A stretch of 64,000 bases of DNA, taken from NCBI RefSeq assembly GCF_031844685.1, contig NZ_CP134605.1, positions 2,686,001 through 2,750,000 of the forward strand, written 5' to 3'. The stretch comes from Streptomyces sp. ITFR-21. GTDB taxonomy: Bacteria > Actinomycetota > Actinomycetes > Streptomycetales > Streptomycetaceae. Positions 55,537-62,742 of the stretch are shown piece by piece. The notes under the pieces were generated by a model. That model saw only the letters and a list, made by a program, of their open reading frames with translations, was not told the DNA's origin and did no database searches. How positions within the stretch are numbered: position 1 is the first letter of the stretch; each line of letters begins with the position of its first letter. A program made the translations under genes and the position numbers.

Positions 55537-56676
55537 GTGACCTTCCACCACCCGCGTGCCACCCCGGTCCGTCGCCGCACCCCCGAGCAGGGCGCTCTCC
55601 TGGAGGCCGCCGAGGTCTTCATCCGCCGGTTCGCCGCCGAGGAGCCGGGCGCGGCCGACCCCCGGCGCAGGCTGGCGGAGGTCGCCGCCGAGGTGGCGGT
55701 GTCCGGCACCTACGAGCACACCCCGGCCGAACTGGCCTACGGCGCACGGGTCGCGTGGCGCAACTCCGCACGCTGCATCGGCCGCCTGTACTGGAACAAT
55801 CTGACCGTTCGCGACCTGCGGCACCTCTCCCACCCCGACGACATCGCCGCGCACTGCTTCGAGCACCTGCGTATCGCCACCAACAACGGCCGGATACGGC
55901 CCGTCATCAGCGTCTTCGCGCCCGACCGGCCGGGCCGGCCGGCGCCGCGGCTGCTGGGCGAGCAGCTCGTGCGCTACGCGGACGACCCGCGCAGCGCGGA
56001 GCGGACCGCGCTGGCGAGGCAACTGGGCTGGAAGGGCGGCTACGGCGCCTTCGAGGTGCTGCCGCTGATGGTGCAGACCGCGCCCGGCCGGCGGCCGGAG
56101 ATGTACGAGGTCCCCGAGGACGCCGTGCTGGAAGTGCCGCTGACGCACCCGCGGTACCCGGGCATCGCCGCACTCGGCCTGCGCTGGTACGCGGTCCCGG
56201 CCGTCTCCGACATGTCGCTGGAGATCGGCGGGATCACGTATCCGGCCGCGCCCTTCAACGGCTGGTACATGGGCACCGAGATCGGCTCGCGCAACCTCGG
56301 GGACACCGACCGCTACAACCTGCTGCCCGTCATCGCCGCCCTGCTCGGGCTCGACACCCGCAGCGAGCGCACCCTGTGGCGCGACCAGGCTTTGGTGGAG
56401 CTGAATCTGGCCGTCCTGCACTCCTTCGAGCAGGCCGGGGTCACGATGGCCGACCACCACACCGAGTCCACCCGCTTCCTCACCCACATCGAGCGCGAGA
56501 GCCGCCACGGCCGCCGCGTCCCGACGGACTGGAGCTGGATCGTCCCCCCGCTGTCGGGTTCGGCGACCGCGGTCTTCCACCGCTACTACGACCCCCCGGA
56601 CCCCGACCTGCGCCCCGCCTTCCTCCACCGCGAGCCCTCCCCCGAACCCCCCGGCGTCTGCCCGTACCACCCCTAG
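55537..56676 (+). CDS. nos: Bacterial nitric oxide synthase, oxygenase domain
   Basis: 379 residues from GTG 55537 (GGAGAG upstream). Heme-thiolate motif WRNSARCIGR with Cys near 80, then NNGRIRPVISVF. Substrate and pterin pocket residues lie in YEVPEDAVLEVPLTHPRY, GLRWYAVPAVSDMSLEIGGITYPAAPFNGWYMGTEIGSRN, DRYNLLPVIAALLGLDT and VTMADHHTESTRFLTHIERESRHGRRVPTDWSWIVPPLSGSATAVFH. Converts arginine to citrulline and NO. No reductase domain, as in all bacterial NOS; the flavohaemoglobin gene upstream may supply electrons. Confidence 0.96.
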   Translation: MTFHHPRATPVRRRTPEQGALLEAAEVFIRRFAAEEPGAADPRRRLAEVAAEVAVSGTYEHTPAELAYGARVAWRNSARCIGRLYWNNLTVRDLRHLSHPDDIAAHCFEHLRIATNNGRIRPVISVFAPDRPGRPAPRLLGEQLVRYADDPRSAERTALARQLGWKGGYGAFEVLPLMVQTAPGRRPEMYEVPEDAVLEVPLTHPRYPGIAALGLRWYAVPAVSDMSLEIGGITYPAAPFNGWYMGTEIGSRNLGDTDRYNLLPVIAALLGLDTRSERTLWRDQALVELNLAVLHSFEQAGVTMADHHTESTRFLTHIERESRHGRRVPTDWSWIVPPLSGSATAVFHRYYDPPDPDLRPAFLHREPSPEPPGVCPYHP

Positions 56677-56814
56677 GTCCTGCCTCCTGCCGGAATCCGC
56701 CGACCCGAGATCGCGGAGCCCGGGTGCGGGCCGGGAGCGGGCTGGGAGCGGGCTGGGGGCTCAGGGGCGGCGGGTTTGGGGGATCGGCGCGCCGCCCTCG
56801 GGGAGGGGCATCGC

Positions 56815-56837
56815 TATATAGGTTGTATTCCTATCTA
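56815..56837. promoter_or_regulatory. Putative PadR operator
   Basis: TATATAGG (56815-56822), 7 bases, CCTATCTA (56830-56837): 7 of 8 bases pair as an inverted repeat. It is AT-rich in a very GC-rich context, and lies 20 bases before the PadR start. Likely autorepression site. Confidence 0.65.
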
Positions 56838-56857
56838 GCCTGTGGTCTCATCTATGT

Positions 56858-57379
56858 ATGCTGACTGACAGAAGGGCCAGCTGGCTCAAGGGCGTGCTCG
56901 ATCTCCTGGTCCTCGCCTGCCTGACCGAGGGCGAGAGCTACGGGTACGACATCGCGAGACGGCTGGACGCGGACGGCCTGGGCCGGATCAAGGGCGGCAC
57001 CCTCTACCCCGTGCTCAACCGCCTGGAGGAAGCCGGCCTGGTGCGGGCCGAGTTCCGGGTGGCCGAGCGCGGCCCCGGGCGCCGCTACTACCGGCTGACC
57101 CAGGAGGGCGGCGACGCGCTGCGTGAGCAGAGCGCGGCCTGGCTCGGCTTCCACGGGACCGTGGCGGCCATGCTCGGCACGGCCGAGGGGCGCGCTGCGG
57201 GGGGCGCGAGCAGCACGGACGGTGTGGACGTTGTGGACGACGTGAGCGAGGCGGACGGCACGAGCGCCCCGGACGGCACGAGCGCCCCGGATGGCGGGAG
57301 CGGCGCAAGCGGCGTGGGCGGCGCGACCGCGGCAAGCGGCAGGACCAGCACGAGCGACAAGGGAGGCGTCAGCTCTTGA
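56858..57379 (+). CDS. PadR-family transcriptional regulator
   Basis: 173 residues. Winged HTH LKGVLDLLVLACLTEGESYGYDIARRLDADGLGRIKGGTLYPVLNRLEEAGLVRAEFRVAERGPGRRYYRLTQEG. The C-terminal 70 residues are Ser/Gly/Asp/Thr-rich and repetitive (DGTSAPDGTSAPDGG), with no PadR C-terminal helix. Such short PadR proteins (subfamily 2) control an adjacent membrane-protein gene. Its TGA overlaps the TTG start of the next gene. Confidence 0.9.
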   Translation: MLTDRRASWLKGVLDLLVLACLTEGESYGYDIARRLDADGLGRIKGGTLYPVLNRLEEAGLVRAEFRVAERGPGRRYYRLTQEGGDALREQSAAWLGFHGTVAAMLGTAEGRAAGGASSTDGVDVVDDVSEADGTSAPDGTSAPDGGSGASGVGGATAASGRTSTSDKGGVSS

Positions 57380-58236
57380 CCGGAACCGACCTCTACTTCG
57401 AGTACTTCGAGCGGCTCACCGCACTGCTCCGCGACCGGGGCATGCCCGCCGACCGGATCGAACCGCTGGTGAGCGAGTTGGCGGACTACGCGCGGGAGGC
57501 CGGAGGCGAACCGGACGAGGAGTTCGGACCGGTCGAGGAGCTGGCCGGCCGGCTGGCGGCGCGCGGGGGCGCACGGCCGGAGCCCGACCCGGCCGAAGCG
57601 GACGGCGAGACGTGGGTCTGGACCGCGGACGCCTTCCAGGAACTGCGGCTGCTGGACCGCTTCGGCGCCCAGGGCTGGGAGGTGGAGCGCATCGACCGGG
57701 GCGGGCGATTCGTGTGCCGCCGGGCCGCGGAACAGCCGATGCGCTGGCGCTACCGCCGGGAGACGGCGGGTGGCCGGCGCCGCGCGGAGCTGGTGGACCG
57801 CCTCGCGCCGGAGGGCTGGGAGCTGTTCGGCGTGTGGGGCCCGGCCGCCTACTTCAAGCGCCCGGAGGCGGCCAGCACGGGCCCGGCGGCCGAGCTGCCC
57901 GCGCCGCCCCCGCCGCCGCGGCGGCGCACCTACGTCGCCCCGTGGACCGTCGGCTTCGTCGTGGTCTGCCTGGCCGCGGTGGTCGTCCTGGCCTGGCGCG
58001 GGCCGCTCGGGATCGACCTGTCGGACACCTGGATGCTGGTCGGTGCCGGCGTGGCTCTGGGCGCCGGGGCCGGGGCCGTCCTCGCGCTGTGGCGGGCGGC
58101 CGGGCGGAACGCGACCGCCGCGGCGACAGGGCCGGTCGGCGCCGCCGCGGCTGCCGGCCGGGGCCAGAGCGCCCCGGCGGCCCGGTGGAACGAGGACGCC
58201 TCGACGGGCGGCCCCAAGGGCGGCGCCGCCGGGTGA
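57376..58236 (+). CDS. Membrane protein paired with PadR regulator (DUF2812/DUF1700-like)
   Basis: 286 residues. N-terminal DLYFEYFERLTALLRDRGMPADRIEPLVSELADYAREAGGEPDEEFG (DUF1700-like), then two similar alpha/beta units, AFQELRLLDRFGAQGWEVERIDRGGRFVCRR and RAELVDRLAPEGWELFGVWGPAAYFKRPE, of the type seen in DUF2812-like proteins. Two transmembrane helices follow (VGFVVVCLAAVVVLAW and WMLVGAGVALGAGAGAVLAL). TTG start coupled to padR. The function is unknown. Confidence 0.75.
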   Translation: MTGTDLYFEYFERLTALLRDRGMPADRIEPLVSELADYAREAGGEPDEEFGPVEELAGRLAARGGARPEPDPAEADGETWVWTADAFQELRLLDRFGAQGWEVERIDRGGRFVCRRAAEQPMRWRYRRETAGGRRRAELVDRLAPEGWELFGVWGPAAYFKRPEAASTGPAAELPAPPPPPRRRTYVAPWTVGFVVVCLAAVVVLAWRGPLGIDLSDTWMLVGAGVALGAGAGAVLALWRAAGRNATAAATGPVGAAAAAGRGQSAPAARWNEDASTGGPKGGAAG

Positions 58237-58262
58237 GCCGGCCGCCGGCCGGTGGCTCCCCC

Positions 58263-58295
58263 GGGGTTCCCGGCAGGCACCCCGCCGGGAACCCC
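58263..58295. terminator. Bidirectional intrinsic terminator
   Basis: Perfect 12-bp stem GGGGTTCCCGGC / GCCGGGAACCCC with a 9-base loop, between the stop of the PadR-linked membrane gene (plus) and the stop of the YcaO gene (minus). Confidence 0.85.
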
Positions 58296-58300
58296 GTCCG

Positions 58301-59659
58301 TCACGGCAGGGGGTGCGGCCGGTCCGCGTCGGGGGCGTGACGGGCGCTCAGGCCGGTGCGGCGTTCGGCTGAGCCGAGCCGGGCGAGGTTCCGGCTCCAC
58401 GCGGGCTCCTCGCTCATCCGCAGGCCCTGGCAGCCGACCGGCACCACCTTCACGGCCGCCCACCCCATGGCACGCAGCTTCGGGGGCAGCCGAGGCGTCA
58501 GGTCCACCGCGAGGGGGTCGGCGCCCTCCTTGACCAGGGCGGCCACCACGTCGGCCGCCGTGAGCGCCGCCGTATCGCGCGGCCCGAGCGGCTGCGCGCC
58601 CGGCCCGAACGGCCCGCCCGGCCCGAACGCCTGCCCGCCCGCACCGTCGTCGTACCCGGGCAGCGGGACCGCCTCCGTGAAACCCTCCGTCCAGTCGCGC
58701 ACCAGGTCGACCGCGCCGGAGGTCAGCAGGAACGCGATGCGGTCCTCCTCCCCCCGGATCGTTGCGCCGGGCTCCGGTTCCCACCGGTCGTCGCCCGCCG
58801 CCCGCTGCCGCCGGGCGCCGCGCAGCAGCGAGCCGACCTGGAGCGCCTCCTGGAGGGCGCCGAGGACGGCCCGTGCCGGGACGGCCGACGCGGTGCAGCC
58901 GACGGCCGCGGTGCGCCCGTCGTCGTCGAGCGCGATCGCGGCGCAGCAGAACACACCGGGGACGCCGACCGGGACGCGCGCCAGCACGGTACGGGTGCCC
59001 GCGGCCTGGGCCGCGGCCCGCAGCCGGACCGCCTCGCGCAGGGCGCGGGGGCTGCGCGGGCCCGGCTGCGGCAGACCGATCCGGGGCAGGTCGAGGCCGC
59101 GCTGCCAGGCGGTCATCACCGCGTCGCGCTCCACGACCTCCAGCAGCGCGTGGAGCAGCGCCATCGGCAGCCCGTCGCCGGAGGCTGCCCCCGAGGGGCC
59201 GGGGTCGAAGCGTTCCGCGCCCTCGTCCGGCCGCGGCGGCCAGTCGACGAGCGGAGCGGGCACCCAGGCCGGCGTACCGTCCCGCAGCCGCTGCGCCGGG
59301 TACCACGTGTAGGGGTCGTCGGCGCCGTCCGGGTCGGCCAGCGCCACCAGCCGCGCGTACGCGTCGGGCAGCCGGGCCCGGCGGGCGCCGGGCAGCGCTC
59401 CGAGCCCCGGGTGGAGTGCCGCGCGCTCCACCGCCTCGCCCGCGCCGCGCAGCAGCGAGTCGGCACGGGAGTGACCGCAGGCGCCGACCACCCGGTCGGA
59501 GGTGGGCAGGGCGCCGGAGCCCTGCGCGAGCCCGGCCGGACCGGTGCCGAGCACCACGACGGTGCGCCACAGCAGTTCGCGGGGCGGCTCGGGCGGGGCG
59601 ACGGCGGCGGTGCGGGCGATGCCCGCGGCCGGGTCGAGGGTGGCGGGGACGTCGATCAC
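58301..59659 (-). CDS. YcaO-domain protein (azoline-type cyclodehydratase-like)
   Basis: 452 residues from GTG 59659, overlapping the LanKC stop (GTGA). ATP-site motifs of YcaO proteins: CGHSRADSLLRGAGEAVERAALHPG, LLHALLEVVERDAVMTAW, ALQEALQVGSLLRG. The C-terminus is DRPHPLP, a PxPxP end that is needed for activity in azoline-forming YcaOs. It lacks a fused E1/ocin-ThiF domain, so a partner would have to be elsewhere. It should phosphorylate peptide backbone amides to form thiazoline/oxazoline or similar. Paired here with a lanthipeptide synthetase. Confidence 0.9.
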   Translation of the reverse strand: MIDVPATLDPAAGIARTAAVAPPEPPRELLWRTVVVLGTGPAGLAQGSGALPTSDRVVGACGHSRADSLLRGAGEAVERAALHPGLGALPGARRARLPDAYARLVALADPDGADDPYTWYPAQRLRDGTPAWVPAPLVDWPPRPDEGAERFDPGPSGAASGDGLPMALLHALLEVVERDAVMTAWQRGLDLPRIGLPQPGPRSPRALREAVRLRAAAQAAGTRTVLARVPVGVPGVFCCAAIALDDDGRTAAVGCTASAVPARAVLGALQEALQVGSLLRGARRQRAAGDDRWEPEPGATIRGEEDRIAFLLTSGAVDLVRDWTEGFTEAVPLPGYDDGAGGQAFGPGGPFGPGAQPLGPRDTAALTAADVVAALVKEGADPLAVDLTPRLPPKLRAMGWAAVKVVPVGCQGLRMSEEPAWSRNLARLGSAERRTGLSARHAPDADRPHPLP

Positions 59660-62600
59660 GGCCTGCTCCCGGTCAGCGCGCCCTGCTTCTCGGGCGGTTC
59701 GGCCGAGGGCGCGGACGGATCCGGGGACCCGGACGGCACAGGCACAGACGGGCCCGGGGACCCGGACGGCACAGGCACAGACCGATCCGGAGACCCGGAC
59801 GGCACAGGCACAGACCGATCCGGAGACCCGGACGGCACAGGCACAGACCGATCCGGAGACCCGGACGGCAGGAGCACGGCCCCGTCCGGGAGCCCGGCCG
59901 GCACAGGCACAGACCGATCCGGAGACCCGGACGGCACAGGCACAGACCGATCCGGAGACCCGGACGCCAGGAGCACGGCCCCGTCCGGGAGCCCGGCCGG
60001 CTCGGCCGCGGACGGGCCCGAAAGGCCGGACGGCAGGGGCAGGGGCGACGGCGTGCGGGGGGCCGGCGGCGTCCGGTGGCCGCCGGACCCCGGGAGCGCC
60101 GCGCCGGCCGGCGCCGGGTCGCCGTTGACGGGAAGGGCCCGTTCCAGGAAGGGCAGCGGCGTCGGCGCGTCCGTCAGCACGGTGTCCACGGCGAGCAGGA
60201 CGCCCGCCGCGCCGGTGGCCAGGTCGCAGGAGAGTCTCAGCCCGTGTTCGCCGAGGAAGGCCAGCCCCGTGCCGTCCTGGCGTACCGCGTTCCAGCCGGT
60301 GTCCGTCAGATGGCGGCGGACCGCGGCCCGGTCCTCGTCGGTCGGGGCGAGCCGGTGCAGGGCAAGCAGCGTGCCGGAGCGGCCGGTGAGCCAGCCGGTG
60401 CCGGGCACGACACGGGTGCGGGCGGCGGCGGTGAACGCGTCGCGTGCCTCCCGCAGTGTCGCGTCGCCGGAGTGCCCGGCGGACGCGGCCTGTTCGAGGT
60501 AGGCGTCGATGGCGAGCGCGGTGCCGATCGGTCCGGCGATCCCGTGCACCGACCGCCACAGCTCACCGGCCGACCGCCAGGCCGCCACGTCCCGCTCCAG
60601 TGCCGCGCGGGCCCGCTCCAGCAGGTCGGGGTCCGGATCCACCGCGTACCGGCGTACCAGGAAGAGGGCGTGCCCGGCCGCGCCATACAGGAGTCCCGGC
60701 CTGCGCGGGGTGTAGCGGGTGGTGAAGGCGTCGTGGTGCGCTGCGGCGGCGGCGGCCCGCTCGGGCAGGCCCAGGTCGAGCAGGGTGAGGCCGATACCGG
60801 CGGACCCGGTGGCCAGGCTCGCGTCCAGGGCGTCGAGCGGCAGGTCGGCGGCCCGCAGCGCCAGCGCGCGCGCCTCCTCGCGGCGGCCGGCGCGCGCCCA
60901 GCCGTAGGCGATCCCCGCGAGGCCGTCGGCGAATCCGGCGCCAGGGCAGCGCTCGGCCGCGGTGGCCGCCCAGTCGGCCCAGGCCGGGTGGATGTCGGCA
61001 CCGGTGGCGGACAGCGCCCAGAGCACGCCCGCCGCGCCGTGCAGCAGACCGGCGGCGGCGCCGGGCTCGGTGAACTGCCGGATGTCGCCGGGCCAGAGCC
61101 GGTCGGCGCGCTCGGGGGTGGCGGCGGCGAGCAGGCCGGCGGTGACGCGGCCGCGCACGCCCGGCCACGTGGCGGCGTCCAGCCGCGCGGGCCACAGGGG
61201 CTCCGCCGACGCCGCGGACGCCGACGCCGCGGACGCCGACGCCGCGGGGGCCGACGCCGCGGGGGCCGGTGGCCCGGCGTCCGCGGCGCCGGCGGGGCGC
61301 AGGCACCCGCGTACCGTCGCCAGGAAGGCGTCCGGCAGCGGGAAGGTCTCCGTGACCAGGGAGATCAGGGCGTCCGTCTTCTCCTCGCCCCAGGCCGTCA
61401 GGATGGTGTGGGGGAGGAAGACGGAGAGGGCGACGCAGCCGAACGCGTACCAGTCGACCGCGGTTCCGGTCAGGTCGCGCGGGGCGGTGAAGCCGGGCGC
61501 CGCCATGGCCTGGTGGGCCGATTCGTCCACCGGCCGGGCCGCCTCGAAGTCGATGAAGTGGACCGTGTCGTCCTCGGCGACCAGCAGGTTGCCCGGGTGC
61601 AGGTCGCCGAAGACGACGCCGCGCTCGTGGAAGGCGGCCAGCCCGCGTTCCACCGCGCCGAGGACGCCCAGTGCCCACTGCGCGTAGGCGGCGCTCTCCC
61701 CGGGGTCCGCGGGGGCCGCGCGGCACAGCGGGTTGCGCGCGGCGACGAGTTCGCCCAGCGGTCGGCCGTCGACGAAGGCGCGGGCCAGGTAGTGGTGCTC
61801 GTGCCCGACCCGGACGTCGAGGACCTCGGGGACGCCCTCGGCGCCGGCCAGTGTCTCCATGGCCCAGCGCTCCCGGCCCAGCCGCTCCACCGCGTCCCGG
61901 CCCTCGGCGTCGAGACCGGCGAGCGGCCGGGCCTCCTTCAGCAGCACCTCGCGGCCGGTACGGGTGTCGGTGGCCGCGTAGACCCCGCCGCCGTTGGAGA
62001 AGTGCAGGGCCCGGTGCACCCGGTAGGGGAAGTCGCGCAGCGTGCCGCGGCGGCGGGCGGCGAGGGCCTCGTCCAGGAGGGCGGGCGGGGTCGCCCAGGC
62101 GGGCGGGTGGAAGCCGGGGCGCCGCTCGTCGGGTACCAGCCGCCCCTCGGGGTCGACCAGGCACGGCACCCGCTCCCCGTCGGGGCCGCGGCCCTCGATC
62201 ATGGTGAACCCGCCGTACCGCACGTACAGCGGCCCCTGCCGCCAGCGCAGGTCGCTGAGGATGTACGGTCCGGGCTCCCCGTCGAGCAGGTCGCCGAGCC
62301 GGTGCAGGACCGGCCCGAGGGCGTCCTCGCCGGACGGGTAGAGGGTGACGAACTTGCCACTGGCGCTGCGGTCCCCGTACTTGCTGTTGCGGCGCAAAAG
62401 GACGTCCGGGCTGCGGACGAACTTGAACGGCAGCCCGTTGGCCACGCAGTGGTCCCGCACGGTGGCCAGCACGCGGGCGCTGTTGTCCGGTGTCGCGGAC
62501 ACGTGCACCTTCCAGCCCTGCGCGGGCAGCTCGCATCCGCGGGGGGTGAGGAGGACCCACTCGTGGTCGCCGCGCCGCTCCCAGCCCGGCGGGGGCTCGG

Positions 62601-62700
62601 CCTGGGCGAGGGCGAAGTCGCGGTCGGTGGGGGCCAGTTCCGGCGGCTCGTAGAAGGGGCTGTGCTCACGGACGTGCAGGAGGTAGCGGATGTCGAACAT
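59656..62700 (-). CDS. Class III lanthipeptide synthetase (LanKC) with repetitive C-terminal tail
   Basis: 1014 residues. N-terminal lyase-like domain (to about 200: DNSARVLATVRDHCVANGLPFKFVRSPDVLLRRNSKYGDRSASGKFVTLYP). Kinase domain (about 225-480: VYAATDTRTGREVLLKEARP, GVVFGDLHPGNLLVAEDDTVHFIDFEAA). LanC-like cyclase (about 530-900: AAGLLHGAAGVLWALSA, ADGLAGIAYGW, SGTLLALHRL, LATGAAGVLLAVD) without the CHG zinc ligands, so class III. The last 100 residues carry some ten copies of a SPDRSVPVPSG-like unit, unknown in this family. Likely phosphorylates and eliminates Ser/Thr and cyclises. Precursor peptide not in view. Confidence 0.92.
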   Translation of the reverse strand: MFDIRYLLHVREHSPFYEPPELAPTDRDFALAQAEPPPGWERRGDHEWVLLTPRGCELPAQGWKVHVSATPDNSARVLATVRDHCVANGLPFKFVRSPDVLLRRNSKYGDRSASGKFVTLYPSGEDALGPVLHRLGDLLDGEPGPYILSDLRWRQGPLYVRYGGFTMIEGRGPDGERVPCLVDPEGRLVPDERRPGFHPPAWATPPALLDEALAARRRGTLRDFPYRVHRALHFSNGGGVYAATDTRTGREVLLKEARPLAGLDAEGRDAVERLGRERWAMETLAGAEGVPEVLDVRVGHEHHYLARAFVDGRPLGELVAARNPLCRAAPADPGESAAYAQWALGVLGAVERGLAAFHERGVVFGDLHPGNLLVAEDDTVHFIDFEAARPVDESAHQAMAAPGFTAPRDLTGTAVDWYAFGCVALSVFLPHTILTAWGEEKTDALISLVTETFPLPDAFLATVRGCLRPAGAADAGPPAPAASAPAASASAASASAASAEPLWPARLDAATWPGVRGRVTAGLLAAATPERADRLWPGDIRQFTEPGAAAGLLHGAAGVLWALSATGADIHPAWADWAATAAERCPGAGFADGLAGIAYGWARAGRREEARALALRAADLPLDALDASLATGSAGIGLTLLDLGLPERAAAAAAHHDAFTTRYTPRRPGLLYGAAGHALFLVRRYAVDPDPDLLERARAALERDVAAWRSAGELWRSVHGIAGPIGTALAIDAYLEQAASAGHSGDATLREARDAFTAAARTRVVPGTGWLTGRSGTLLALHRLAPTDEDRAAVRRHLTDTGWNAVRQDGTGLAFLGEHGLRLSCDLATGAAGVLLAVDTVLTDAPTPLPFLERALPVNGDPAPAGAALPGSGGHRTPPAPRTPSPLPLPSGLSGPSAAEPAGLPDGAVLLASGSPDRSVPVPSGSPDRSVPVPAGLPDGAVLLPSGSPDRSVPVPSGSPDRSVPVPSGSPDRSVPVPSGSPGPSVPVPSGSPDPSAPSAEPPEKQGALTGSRP
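59710..60005. repeat. 33-bp repeats in the LanKC tail
   Basis: About nine tandem copies of a 33-bp unit (GGCACAGGCACAGACCGATC as its core) in two interleaved variants, coding for SPDRSVPVPSG and LPDGAVLLPSG. Some neighbouring copies are identical at every base, a sign of recent expansion. Confidence 0.9.
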
Positions 62701-62742
62701 GACGCGTCGTCACTTCCCTCGGTGTGCGGGCCGGGGCACGGC

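Noticed and set aside
59710..60005. Regularly spaced repeats that might suggest a CRISPR array
   Set aside because: Units are contiguous without unique spacers, stay in frame with the LanKC gene and code for a periodic peptide.
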